Assembly: GCA_030849465.1 (NCBI GenBank)
Contig: JARVLF010000002.1
Coordinates: forward strand, 248,001 to 312,000
DNA length: 64,000 nucleotides
Direction of reading: 5' to 3'
DNA from: Moesziomyces globuligerus
Lineage: Eukaryota > Basidiomycota > Ustilaginomycetes > Ustilaginales > Ustilaginaceae
The translations under genes and the position numbers were made by a program. Of this stretch, positions 49,411 to 58,340 are shown piece by piece. The notes beneath the pieces were generated by a model. That model did not search any database, was not told the origin of the DNA, and was given only the letters and a program-made list of their open reading frames with translations. Position 1 is the first letter of the stretch; each line of letters starts with the position of its first letter.

Positions 49411-52400
49411 CTAGGTGCGGGTACGAGCCTTGATGCGCGCGAGGAAATCCGCCGCACCGGCTGCAGCCGTCGGGGCCACGCTACGCTTCTCGGCCTCGAG
49501 CCCCGCGGCGGGCAGGGCGGGCAGTAGCGTCGTCGGCGTCTTGGAGGCGAGTCGCGACGGACGCATCGACGCGGCAGCGGCGAGGTTGGTGCGATCGGCC
49601 AAAGCGGGTTTGACAGGCGAGAGGCGTGCGGCGACGAGCTCGCTCGGATTCGACGTGGATCTCACCATCGCCCCCTCGTTCTGGCTGGAGCAGGTGCCGA
49701 GGCCGAGGACGGGTTTGGCGGTGCGTCGGACGGGAGTGAACGACGCAGCCGGCCGCGAAGGTGACGGCGCATACACCGCACGCACCTCCTTTTCCCTCGT
49801 CCGTACCGCCGCGTCCGCTTCACCCTCGTTCTTGCGCTTCCGTCCAATCCCCTCGACCGCACTGGCCGGGGTCTCGTCGGCTTGCCCCTCATGGCTGACT
49901 TTGTCAACTTGACGTGGTTTTTGACTTTGCGTGTTGGACTCGGGTTTGGCGAGTGTGTGGAGAGCTTCGAGCTCGAGCTTGAGCTGTGCCGCCTGGTGCT
50001 GGGCGTCGACGGCCTCCTTCTGCGCGTGCTCGTAGCGCGCCGAGAGCTTGGTGTAGCGCGTGGCGTACTTCTTGGCCTCCTTGAGTGCGTCGAGGATCTT
50101 GGAATCCGCCTCCTCGATCTCGTCTGCCTTGCGACCCAACTCGTCCTCGAGCTCGGCGATCCTCGTCTGCAGATACCGCACCTCGTCCTCCACCTCCTCG
50201 AGCCTCTTGTTTGTCTCCGTGTCCTGCTGCTGGGTTTGGGATTGTTCGAGCTCCTTGTTCCTGCGCTGGGCAGCGGCGTACTGTTGGTTGAGCATCTCTT
50301 CGGTAGACCGGGCAGCGGCGAGGTCGGTCTTGAAGCGGAGGAGCACGTCCTCCTGCGCGGCGACGCGCTCGGTGAGCTCGGCAGCGCTCTGTCGCGAAGC
50401 GGCGAGATCGGTGCGGAGCGTCTCGAGTGCCTGGGGCGTGATGAGCTCTGGTGCGGAGCGTTCGGCTTCTTCCTGGAGCTCGGCGAGCTCCTCCTTGAGC
50501 GTCCAGTACTCGGCATTGCGCGCGTGCATCGCCGCCTCGCGCTCGGCCAGCACAGCCTCGAGCTCCGCATGCCTCGTCGTGAGCCGCGCGAGCTCGTCGC
50601 GTGCGACGCGCTCAGCCTCCAGCGCCACATCCCGCTCCTGCGTCGCCGCAGCACCCTCGGCGCGCACGCGAGTGAGCTCGCCCTGCGTCTGAGCGAGCTC
50701 ACCGTGCTGCGCCTCTATGCGACTGTGGAGGGTGGAGAGCTCGAGCTGCGTGGCTTGGTGGGCGGTGCGTTGGGCATCGTACTCGGCGCCGAGGCTGGCG
50801 AGTTGCGATTCGAGCGGTTCGAGCGATTCGAGCCGGTCGGCGTCGGCAGAAGCAGCTTCGCGCTGCTCGGCAAGCGCCAGCTCCGCCGCCGACATCTGGA
50901 GCGTCAGGCTGGTGCACCTGTCCTCGGCCCGGCGCAGCGCGGCGCGCACCGAGGCCAGCTCATCACCCTCGGCCTCGAGCTCCACCACCCTCGCCTCGGC
51001 GGCCGCCAACGCCGCACCGAGCCGCAAGAGCTCCGCATCCGGCGCCGAGTCGGTCTGCATATCCGCCTCGCGGGTCTCGGCGACCACGGGCGTGGCGGAG
51101 AGCTGGGCCTGGAGCTGCTCGAGCTCGCCGAGCAGCTCCGTCTTTTCGGCTTCGAGCTCGTCGATCGTCTCTTGGGCGAGCACCTGGTTGGTGCGCGTGC
51201 GCGCGAGGTCGTGCTGTGCAGCATGCAGCTGGCGTTGCAGCAGCCCAATCTGCTCGTTGCGCCGCAGCACGCGCGCTTCCAACTCGTCCACCTGCCCCCG
51301 CAACGCATCCACCACTCCACCCCTCTCCACCCCCACCACCTCTTGTACCTCTGTCGCCTCTGTCGCTTCTGGTACCTCTGCTGTGGCTGGCTGGGTCTGA
51401 GGAGCGGGGGCACCGAGGGCGGAGAGGGCGGAGGAGGTTTCGCGGACGTAGTCTATCCAGCGGGTGTGCGTCTCGTCGACGCCGTGCGACTGGCGCTCGA
51501 GGAGGTCGACGATGCGCGCCTGCTGCGCGAGCACGCGCTGGAGCGCCTCGACCTGCGTGCGGTGGAGCTCGATCGCATGGAGCCGATCCTTCTTGGCGGC
51601 GAGCTCGTGGACGATGCTGTGCACCTCATCGGTGCGCTGTCTGCGTTCGGTGAGCTCGGCCTGGAGCGCCTCGATCTGCGCCGCCGCGTTGCGTGCGGCC
51701 GCCTCGCTCGTCAGCTCGGCCTCAGCCACCGTCTGCGCCAACCGCGCCTCGACGCCGGTGAGCTCCGCCTCGAGATGGGCGCTGCGTGTCTTTTCGTGCG
51801 CGAGCTCTTGGGTGAGCTGCGCAGTGTCGGTGTCGGGGCGGGAGTGGGCGGTGTCGAGCTGGTGTTGGAGGTGGGCGATGGTGTCGGCCTGGTGTTGGGC
51901 GTGGGTGTGGGCGATGCGGGCCTCGATGGCGGCAAAGGTGGCTTGGCGCGCATGCTCTTCCCATGCCTTGCGCAGGGTTTCGATGTCGTCGAGGAGGTCC
52001 GAGTCGAATCGCCTCGCGAGCCTTGTCTTTCCATTCGGCGTGGTGAGGTGCGTGGTGGTGGGCGCGACGATCGAGCGGTCCGGATCGTGGACGAGGCTCT
52101 GATCGAGCGTATAGTACTTGTCCTCCTCCTCCTGCTGCTTTTCCGAGTTCGGGTCGTGGGTGGCGATGATCGCCGTGAGTCTACACAGCAACCTGCGTGC
52201 GCCCTTGATCTCGGCCGCATCGTGCGCTGCCTCGTCTTGCGATGCTGCGTCGGCGCCGGATGCGCCCAGTTGTGCTCGGAGCGTGTCGAGCTGGGACTGG
52301 AGCTGGAGCTTCTGGTGTTCGGTGTGCGCGAGCTCTTCGTTGAGGCCGACGTTTTCGAGCTCGAGCATGTGCAACTGCTGCCTCGCCCTCGAGGGCGAGT

Positions 52401-52506
52401 CCCAGTCGGCGGCGTCGAGCGGGAGGATGCTGATGCGTCGCGCACGGGCGAGCGGCGTACTCGTACCCACATCGGGCAACGACGCAAGCGAAGTATCCGC
52501 CATCAT
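49411..52506 (-). CDS. Long coiled-coil protein, unknown family
   Basis: A 1031-residue protein starting MMADTSLASLPDVGTS; the frame is open ten codons further upstream without an ATG. A short N-terminal segment (ILPLDAADWDSPSRARQQL) is followed by nearly continuous heptad-type coiled coil from about 45 to 880, rich in Leu, Glu, Ala, Gln and Arg, broken by a Pro-rich patch near 370-395. The C-terminal 150 residues are Ser/Pro/Arg-rich and basic, ending FLARIKARTRT. No motor, zinc-finger or membrane motif is visible. It could be a cytoskeletal, spindle-pole, polarisome or Golgi tether protein; none can be chosen. It is convergent with PalC (213 bp gap). Confidence 0.8.
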   Translation of the reverse strand: MMADTSLASLPDVGTSTPLARARRISILPLDAADWDSPSRARQQLHMLELENVGLNEELAHTEHQKLQLQSQLDTLRAQLGASGADAASQDEAAHDAAEIKGARRLLCRLTAIIATHDPNSEKQQEEEDKYYTLDQSLVHDPDRSIVAPTTTHLTTPNGKTRLARRFDSDLLDDIETLRKAWEEHARQATFAAIEARIAHTHAQHQADTIAHLQHQLDTAHSRPDTDTAQLTQELAHEKTRSAHLEAELTGVEARLAQTVAEAELTSEAAARNAAAQIEALQAELTERRQRTDEVHSIVHELAAKKDRLHAIELHRTQVEALQRVLAQQARIVDLLERQSHGVDETHTRWIDYVRETSSALSALGAPAPQTQPATAEVPEATEATEVQEVVGVERGGVVDALRGQVDELEARVLRRNEQIGLLQRQLHAAQHDLARTRTNQVLAQETIDELEAEKTELLGELEQLQAQLSATPVVAETREADMQTDSAPDAELLRLGAALAAAEARVVELEAEGDELASVRAALRRAEDRCTSLTLQMSAAELALAEQREAASADADRLESLEPLESQLASLGAEYDAQRTAHQATQLELSTLHSRIEAQHGELAQTQGELTRVRAEGAAATQERDVALEAERVARDELARLTTRHAELEAVLAEREAAMHARNAEYWTLKEELAELQEEAERSAPELITPQALETLRTDLAASRQSAAELTERVAAQEDVLLRFKTDLAAARSTEEMLNQQYAAAQRRNKELEQSQTQQQDTETNKRLEEVEDEVRYLQTRIAELEDELGRKADEIEEADSKILDALKEAKKYATRYTKLSARYEHAQKEAVDAQHQAAQLKLELEALHTLAKPESNTQSQKPRQVDKVSHEGQADETPASAVEGIGRKRKNEGEADAAVRTREKEVRAVYAPSPSRPAASFTPVRRTAKPVLGLGTCSSQNEGAMVRSTSNPSELVAARLSPVKPALADRTNLAAAASMRPSRLASKTPTTLLPALPAAGLEAEKRSVAPTAAAGAADFLARIKARTRT

Positions 52507-52853
52507 GATGCAAGGAGGATGGTGGATCGTCGTCAAGCTGCCCAGAGCGGCGCAGTCGCTGGCTTGCCACTGCTAACATCAGTCGAGTGTATATGCAGTG
52601 CCAGAAGCGTTTGCAGGTGTGGAGGCGCGCGCCTTTTCAGTCCGCAACAACACCCGCCCAAAATTCCAAGCGTGTCCCGCATCACGTGCATTTCCCACGC
52701 CCCAATTCTCGCTCTAACATTCAAAGGCCGAAATTGCACACAGCTTGCCGCCACTCCCACATGCCACTCCTCAACGCCTCGACGCCTCGACCCGAGTTGG
52801 ATTGGATCTGTACACTCTGTATTGCAGCCTGGCCCGATCGAAAAACGAGGGGG
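52507..52853. other. Intergenic region upstream of coiled-coil gene
   Basis: About 350 bases between the coiled-coil start and the flippase stop; no element recognised. Confidence 0.45.
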
Positions 52854-55800
52854 CTACTGTCCGGAAGCCTTTGCGATGGTGGTGTCGTACTTTCGGATGA
52901 GGTCTGCGGAGCCCTCGGTCTGGGAGAAGGCAAAGCCGCGCGTGCGACGCATCCTCTGGACGGCGCGGACCTTTCGGATGGCCTTCTGGAACTGGTCCAT
53001 GCGCGGGCGGTAGTCCTGGAGGTTGTACTTCTGGACCTCCTGGACGATGTGGTACGAGTCTGGGTGGTAGGTGCGTTTCCAGTACTTCCAGCAGAGGTCG
53101 CGCATCAAGCACAGCGTCGGGACGACGAGCATGGCGAGCCAGAAGCCCGAGAATGCGTAGAGGCGCGGGACGATGCCGTCGTACTCTTTGCTGAAGCCGA
53201 GCCGCGGCGCGATGAGCGCGTAGATGGCTACGAAGGCGATGGTGAAGGCGAGCGAACCGGGGATGGCGGCAAACGTATACTTGGTCCAGAGGTCCGAGAT
53301 GAGCGCCGCCTTGCCGAGCACGGTGACGAGCACCACCATGAAGAGCGTCGTGCCCCAGATCCACGAGTAGCTCGCATAGCCCTCGGCGAGCTGCGGCGAG
53401 CCCCAGAAGATGACCGTGACGAATAGGTAGGTGACGAGGCTGTGGAAAAACGCGTTGGCAGTCCAGCCCCAGAAGCGACGCTTGTCAAAGTACACCTGCC
53501 CGTACAGCTGCGGATAGCGATCGAGCATGCGCGCCGAGAGGAACTGATCAAAGATGCCGATCACCAGCGGCGGCAGCACGGTAAAGATGACGTTGTAGAA
53601 CGAGAGCGTCCACGACTCGAACGCCACCTGGCCCGAGAACGAGTTCTGGAACGAGTACCAGAAGAGCGTCATGTACAGCGTGATGTTCTTGTAGAAGCTG
53701 TACAGGATCATCTTGCTCAGCCGCGCGTACGACCAGCTGCCGTGGACGAGCAGCAGCTTGCGCAGATAGCGGAACTGCGAGATGGCCACGTCGGCCGATC
53801 GCGCCGCCTGCAGCCCCTCTACGCCGCTGATGCCGACGCCGACGTGCGCCGCCTGGATCATCGACACATCGTTGGCGCCATCGCCGATGGCGAGCAGCAG
53901 CGACGACATGTTTTTCTTGACCAGCTTGACCACGAGCGCCTTCTGCAGCGGCGAGACGCGGCAGCAGATGACGGCCTTGCACAGCACGGCGAGCTCGAGG
54001 AAGACCTTGGCGAGCTGCTTGTCGAGCGCAAACGCGAGCGACTTGCCGTCGATGACGAGCGCCATCTCCTCCTGCTCGACGCCGGCGGTGGAGCGCTGGT
54101 TCTTGATCGCCTGCAGCCGCTTGTTGAGCACCTCGGCGGTGTCGTGCAGATTCTCCTCGTTGACGATGACCAGGTTCATCGACTCGGAGATCAGGCGGCA
54201 CGAGAGTCCGATGTTGATCGCCGTCTCCTGCCTGTCGCCGGTGAGCACCCAGATCTTGATGCCCGCCGACTGGAGCGTGTGGATGGTGTCCGGCACGCCC
54301 TCCTGCAGCTTGTCCTCGATCGCCGTGGCGCCGAGCAGGAAGAGGTTCTGCTCGATCATCTCGGCCGCCTTGTCGAGCGCCTCGCTGCGGCCCTGGATGG
54401 TGGCGGCCGCCTGGTCGTAGATCTTGGCCCACTGGCGGTACTCCTGCTCGCCGACCTCGCGCATGGCGATGCAGAGCGTACGCAGCCCCTCGGTCGCGTA
54501 GTCCTCGAGGTGGATCATCGTCTGGTCCGTAAACGGCTGGTTCTCGCCCAGCCGGGCGAGGATGACCGTGTCCGCACCCTTGCAGTACAGCTTGATCTTG
54601 CCGTCCGGACACCGCACCACGGCCGACATGCGCTTGCGCGTCGAGTTGAACTCGCACACGTTGAGGATCTCCCACTCGCGCTCGGTGCCGCGCACGTTGA
54701 CAAACACCGAGCGCGGCTTGCGCGTGGTGAACTGGTAGCCGAGCCCCTCTGCGCCGGCGACGAGCGCCGCCTCGTCCGGGCTGGAGGCCTGGAAGATGAC
54801 CTTGTCGCCCTTGCGTTCGGGGATCACCGTGTGGCAGACGGCGAGGAGCGTGAGGAACTCGTCGATGACGGCGCTGCTGCCATCGTCGGGCGTGCGGCCG
54901 TCCATGATGGCGCGGAGCTCGTGCCAGGTGCGCTGGCCGCCGATCTCGCGTCCGTCCGGGCCGATCTCGCCGGTGCCCTGCTTGCTCTCGTCGATGACGT
55001 CGGTGAACGAGATGCCGCCGATGCTGGCCTGCTTGAACTCCATCTCGTTGCGCGTCAGCGTGCCCGTCTTGTCCGAGAAGATGTAGTCGATCTGGCCGAG
55101 CTCCTCGACGAGGCTGCTGGTGCGGCAGAGCGCCGGCGTGTCGGTGGGCGCGTAGTACATGTCGAGGTCCGAGTTGATGAGCATCGCCTGCTGGTACTTG
55201 ACCACCTCGACGGTGACGATGAGCGAGATGGGGATGAGGTTGTTGTAGGCGATGACAAAGGTGAGGATGTCCTCGACAAACTGGCGTGCGCGGCCCTTTG
55301 CGCCGTCGTCGAGGAGGAGGTACTGCATCTTGTTGGCGTAGGCCGTGTTGCGGACGATGGCGCCGATGGACGAAGCGACCGAGAGCGCGAGGAGGAGGAT
55401 GAAGAGGAGGAGGATCTGCACGTTGACCTGCTTCTCGACGGCGGTGCGCTTGATGGGGGTGGCGGTGGCGTTGCGCATGAGCTTGGTCTCGTGGCCGGTG
55501 AAGACGACGAGGCCGTAGACCCAGGGCGTGTTGCGGAGCTGCGCGCCTCGGAGGAGGAGCTGCTCGGGGCTGAGCGGCGCCTTGCGCATGGGCGTGCCGC
55601 TGAAGCCGGGCGTGGAGCTGAGCTGGATGTTGAGCGTGGCGTCAAACGTGTAGAGGCTGTTGTTGGGCTGTTCGGAGACGAGGTTGCCGCGGAGCGTCGA
55701 GGCGGCGCTGGACGAGGTGAGCTTGGCCGTGTCGGGCGAGCCCTGCTTGATCTTGAGGTTGGTCTCGCCGTCGAGGTTGGCAGTCTCGATGTAGCAGAGC

Positions 55801-56984
55801 GCCTCGGGCTCGGAGCTGGAGAGGAGGACGAGGTCTGCAGGGAAGAACTCGTTGTTCTCGACGCGGATGATGTCGCCGACGCGGATGTGGCGCCATCTGC
55901 GGGGTTCGAAGGCGCCCGAGCCCGGATCGAGGACGTGGGAGATGCGTGCGTTGAGCTCCGAGTCGGACTGGTGGCGCTTGATGTCCTCCTTGATCTCCTT
56001 GAAGGCGGAGGCGAGGAGGACGAGGGCGAGGGGGACGATGGTGGTCCATCGGTTGGTGGGCGAGACGCCGGGGATCTGCTGGATGCAGGCGGTGAAGAGG
56101 AAGAAGACGTTTGCGTACTTGCTGAACTGTTCGACGAGGAACTTGGGGAGGAAGGTGACGACGTTGTACTTGCTGGTGCTGACGTAGTTGTCGAGAAAGT
56201 CGCACTTGTCGTTGGCGAGCGGGTCGTTGAGCTGGACGATGCGATCGCCCTCGCGCTTCTCCTGCTGGCGCCTTCTGCGGAAGACGGTGTCGACGTCGGC
56301 CTTGAGCGTGCGCATGCTGCGTTTGAGTCCGTCCATCATGCCGTCGCGCGGAGGTCTGCGGCTGGTGCCCGAGGTGCGTCCTGCGGCGCCGAATTGCGAG
56401 CGGCGCGAGCCGCTGCTTCTGCCGCGGGCACCAGGCGCAGCCGCCTGTGTCGAGGAGTAGGGGAGGTAGCCTGGATCGTCTCCGGGGCCGATCTCGTCGT
56501 CGGCCTCGATGCTTTTGAAGCTGTTGCGCGTAGCATACGCATCGGCGAAGGGGCCTTCGGACGAGTAGCCGCCGTGCTCGTATCCTGCGGGGGTCTGTGC
56601 GGCGGCGGCCAAGGGCAGACCCGACTCGACGCTTGCGTGCATGTGGCTGCCGAAGTTGGTGCGCGGCGCGTCGAGGCCCATGGCGGTATCGTGGTGGTCG
56701 AACGAGGCGGTGGAGGCGGCGAAGGGGTCTTGCTGGTAGCGCGGAGCGTTGGGCGGATAGGCCTGCCTGCTCGCCGAGGGTGTGGTGGCGGCAAAGTTGT
56801 CAAAGTCATCGCCGATCAGGTCCGGGTCGTCTGCATCGACGAGGACGTGAGAAGGGCCGTGTGCTGCGCGCGGCGCGGCAAAGCTGTCTTGGGAGTGGCC
56901 GAAGTCGGCAAACGGGTCTGGGTTGGGGGCGTTGGGTCGTGCTGGTTGGCCGGGCGGCCGGACGAAGTCGTCAAAGTCGTCCAT
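52854..56984 (-). CDS. P4-type phospholipid flippase, Drs2 class
   Basis: A 1376-residue P4-ATPase that moves aminophospholipids to the cytosolic leaflet in trans-Golgi and endosomal membranes. Visible hallmarks are SPTNRWTTIVPL in the first membrane region, actuator-domain TANLDGETNLK, the P4-specific PISL of helix 4 (NLIPISLIVTVEVVK), the phosphorylation motif DKTGTLTRNEMEF with Asp638, the nucleotide-binding FQASSPDEAALV and YCKGADTVI, the hinge block VLTGDRQETAINIGLSC, and DGANDVSMIQAAHVGVGISG, then six C-terminal helices. The N-terminal 230 residues are disordered with NPDPFADF/DDPDL-type motifs that may bind adaptors; the C-terminus holds a GFAFSQTE tail near the end, a Drs2/ATP8A feature. 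Length matches Drs2. A Cdc50-type partner is expected but is not in the window. Confidence 0.95.
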   Translation of the reverse strand: MDDFDDFVRPPGQPARPNAPNPDPFADFGHSQDSFAAPRAAHGPSHVLVDADDPDLIGDDFDNFAATTPSASRQAYPPNAPRYQQDPFAASTASFDHHDTAMGLDAPRTNFGSHMHASVESGLPLAAAAQTPAGYEHGGYSSEGPFADAYATRNSFKSIEADDEIGPGDDPGYLPYSSTQAAAPGARGRSSGSRRSQFGAAGRTSGTSRRPPRDGMMDGLKRSMRTLKADVDTVFRRRRQQEKREGDRIVQLNDPLANDKCDFLDNYVSTSKYNVVTFLPKFLVEQFSKYANVFFLFTACIQQIPGVSPTNRWTTIVPLALVLLASAFKEIKEDIKRHQSDSELNARISHVLDPGSGAFEPRRWRHIRVGDIIRVENNEFFPADLVLLSSSEPEALCYIETANLDGETNLKIKQGSPDTAKLTSSSAASTLRGNLVSEQPNNSLYTFDATLNIQLSSTPGFSGTPMRKAPLSPEQLLLRGAQLRNTPWVYGLVVFTGHETKLMRNATATPIKRTAVEKQVNVQILLLFILLLALSVASSIGAIVRNTAYANKMQYLLLDDGAKGRARQFVEDILTFVIAYNNLIPISLIVTVEVVKYQQAMLINSDLDMYYAPTDTPALCRTSSLVEELGQIDYIFSDKTGTLTRNEMEFKQASIGGISFTDVIDESKQGTGEIGPDGREIGGQRTWHELRAIMDGRTPDDGSSAVIDEFLTLLAVCHTVIPERKGDKVIFQASSPDEAALVAGAEGLGYQFTTRKPRSVFVNVRGTEREWEILNVCEFNSTRKRMSAVVRCPDGKIKLYCKGADTVILARLGENQPFTDQTMIHLEDYATEGLRTLCIAMREVGEQEYRQWAKIYDQAAATIQGRSEALDKAAEMIEQNLFLLGATAIEDKLQEGVPDTIHTLQSAGIKIWVLTGDRQETAINIGLSCRLISESMNLVIVNEENLHDTAEVLNKRLQAIKNQRSTAGVEQEEMALVIDGKSLAFALDKQLAKVFLELAVLCKAVICCRVSPLQKALVVKLVKKNMSSLLLAIGDGANDVSMIQAAHVGVGISGVEGLQAARSADVAISQFRYLRKLLLVHGSWSYARLSKMILYSFYKNITLYMTLFWYSFQNSFSGQVAFESWTLSFYNVIFTVLPPLVIGIFDQFLSARMLDRYPQLYGQVYFDKRRFWGWTANAFFHSLVTYLFVTVIFWGSPQLAEGYASYSWIWGTTLFMVVLVTVLGKAALISDLWTKYTFAAIPGSLAFTIAFVAIYALIAPRLGFSKEYDGIVPRLYAFSGFWLAMLVVPTLCLMRDLCWKYWKRTYHPDSYHIVQEVQKYNLQDYRPRMDQFQKAIRKVRAVQRMRRTRGFAFSQTEGSADLIRKYDTTIAKASGQ

Positions 56985-57390
56985 GGCGGCAGTGGCGGCT
57001 GTGAACTATAGCTGTAGCAGCGCGATGTGCTACGTGAGCATCGAGAGCGGTTCGGCGGCAAGAGATGGCGATGTGGACGAGGAGCAAGAGGCAGTTGACG
57101 TTTGTGCGTGCACAGCCAGCCAAGCAGCCCAGCAGCTCAACAGCTGAGACACGCGCTTCAAGCACTGCCCTTCTCTCCATTCTCTCGCTCGCGTCAAAAG
57201 CCCGTAGCTGCAGCCACAGCCGGCGTAACAACCGCAGTAAGAAAAAAAAGGTCGGCGAGCTCGGGATTCGGGATTCGGAAGAGGATGCCACATTCGGCGG
57301 GTTGCGCAGTCACTGTGATTGGGTTTCAAGTGGATCGTGAGCAGCCTTTTGCTTGCCAACGCATGGCACGACTGGCATTGGCTCGCGAGG
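56985..57390. other. Divergent promoter between flippase and pinin-like genes
   Basis: About 405 bases between divergently transcribed genes; an A-run lies at 57241-57249. The plus-strand frame of the pinin-like gene is open further upstream but with unrelated hydrophobic sequence. Confidence 0.45.
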
Positions 57391-58164
57391 ATGTCGGAGC
57401 AGCACGACGCGAGCGGCACGAGTGCAAGCGCCACCACTGCGCTCCGGTCAGCGTCGTCTAGTCCACCGGTAGCGCGCGGGTCGAAGCGATGCGTATCGCC
57501 CGTTGTCGAAGAATCCAGTGCACGAGCGCACGGTGCGGACGCGTCGTCCTCGTCGGGGCCTTGCACCAAACGTGCACGTAGCCATGGTGTCGATCCGGAA
57601 CGGCGACGCGGGCAGCGTATGATGGGCGTGCTCACTTCGACGTTGACGCAGTTTCGGCGCGAGTCGGAGACGACGCGCGCGGCGTCGGCGGCGTCGAAGC
57701 GCGCCGCCGTCGAGGCACGGCTAGCGACCAAGCAGCACCACACGGCGCTCGCCGCCGATCGACTCTCGCGGCTCAAAGACGAGCTGTGGCAGGCAAGGCA
57801 TCTCGCCGAACGAATCGTACACACAGACGTACAGCGCAAAACCATCCGCGCCATCAAGCGCAGACAGGCCAGCTTCCTCTTCACTCCCCAACCCTCCAAC
57901 CGCTCGGATCGAGATCGTCTAGCCCCGCACATCCCAACCTCCACACCCCCCGACGCTTCCAGTAGGTATGCGGAGAGAGTTGCGGGTTATGCAGTCTACT
58001 ATCTGCCCGGAAAGACGTTGCCCGAACAGGAGGATGCGTTGAACGCCCAGGAGGACGAGGTCGACGATCGCATCGACTCGTACGACGACACGTGCAACGA
58101 CACCCACTCGCGCCTCGTCCACCAACTCGACCTGCTCAAAACCCAACTCCGATCCCAACCCTAG
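57391..58164 (+). CDS. Pinin/SDK/MemA-domain protein
   Basis: A 257-residue nuclear-type protein starting MSEQHDASGT. The N-terminal 65 residues are Ser/Ala-rich with KRAR-type basic sequence. The pinin_SDK_memA domain covers about 70-165: RRGQRMMGVLTSTLTQFRRE followed by the helical region with Arg/Lys and Glu alternation (RLATKQHHTALAADRLSRL, RKTIRAIKRRQASFLFTP). In animals pinin is an exon-junction-complex-associated splicing factor; fungal relatives are short. The tail has YYLPGKTLPEQEDALNAQED and an acidic helical end. The start was preferred over an ATG 24 codons earlier because that adds a hydrophobic stretch not seen in the family. Confidence 0.8.
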   Translation: MSEQHDASGTSASATTALRSASSSPPVARGSKRCVSPVVEESSARAHGADASSSSGPCTKRARSHGVDPERRRGQRMMGVLTSTLTQFRRESETTRAASAASKRAAVEARLATKQHHTALAADRLSRLKDELWQARHLAERIVHTDVQRKTIRAIKRRQASFLFTPQPSNRSDRDRLAPHIPTSTPPDASSRYAERVAGYAVYYLPGKTLPEQEDALNAQEDEVDDRIDSYDDTCNDTHSRLVHQLDLLKTQLRSQP

Positions 58165-58264
58165 CATCCACCCTCACACACATGTATACCCCGCGCCATC
58201 TCGCACTGTACCGTCGTCGTGTCGAACCGCAATATCATTTCACCGCATCGCGACTGCCGAGGTT

Positions 58265-58304
58265 TCAGTAGCCAGGTTTAGGCTGCGGGAAGCCAAACGG
58301 CTGC

Positions 58305-58340
<36 letters not shown>

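Noticed and set aside
49882..53013. 1043-codon plus-strand open frame antisense to the coiled-coil gene
   Set aside because: A low-complexity Leu/Arg/Gly peptide that also crosses an intergenic gap; typical antisense artefact.
53442..57011. 1189-codon plus-strand open frame antisense to the flippase
   Set aside because: Mirror of GC-rich P4-ATPase codons; the opposite strand has all catalytic motifs in order.
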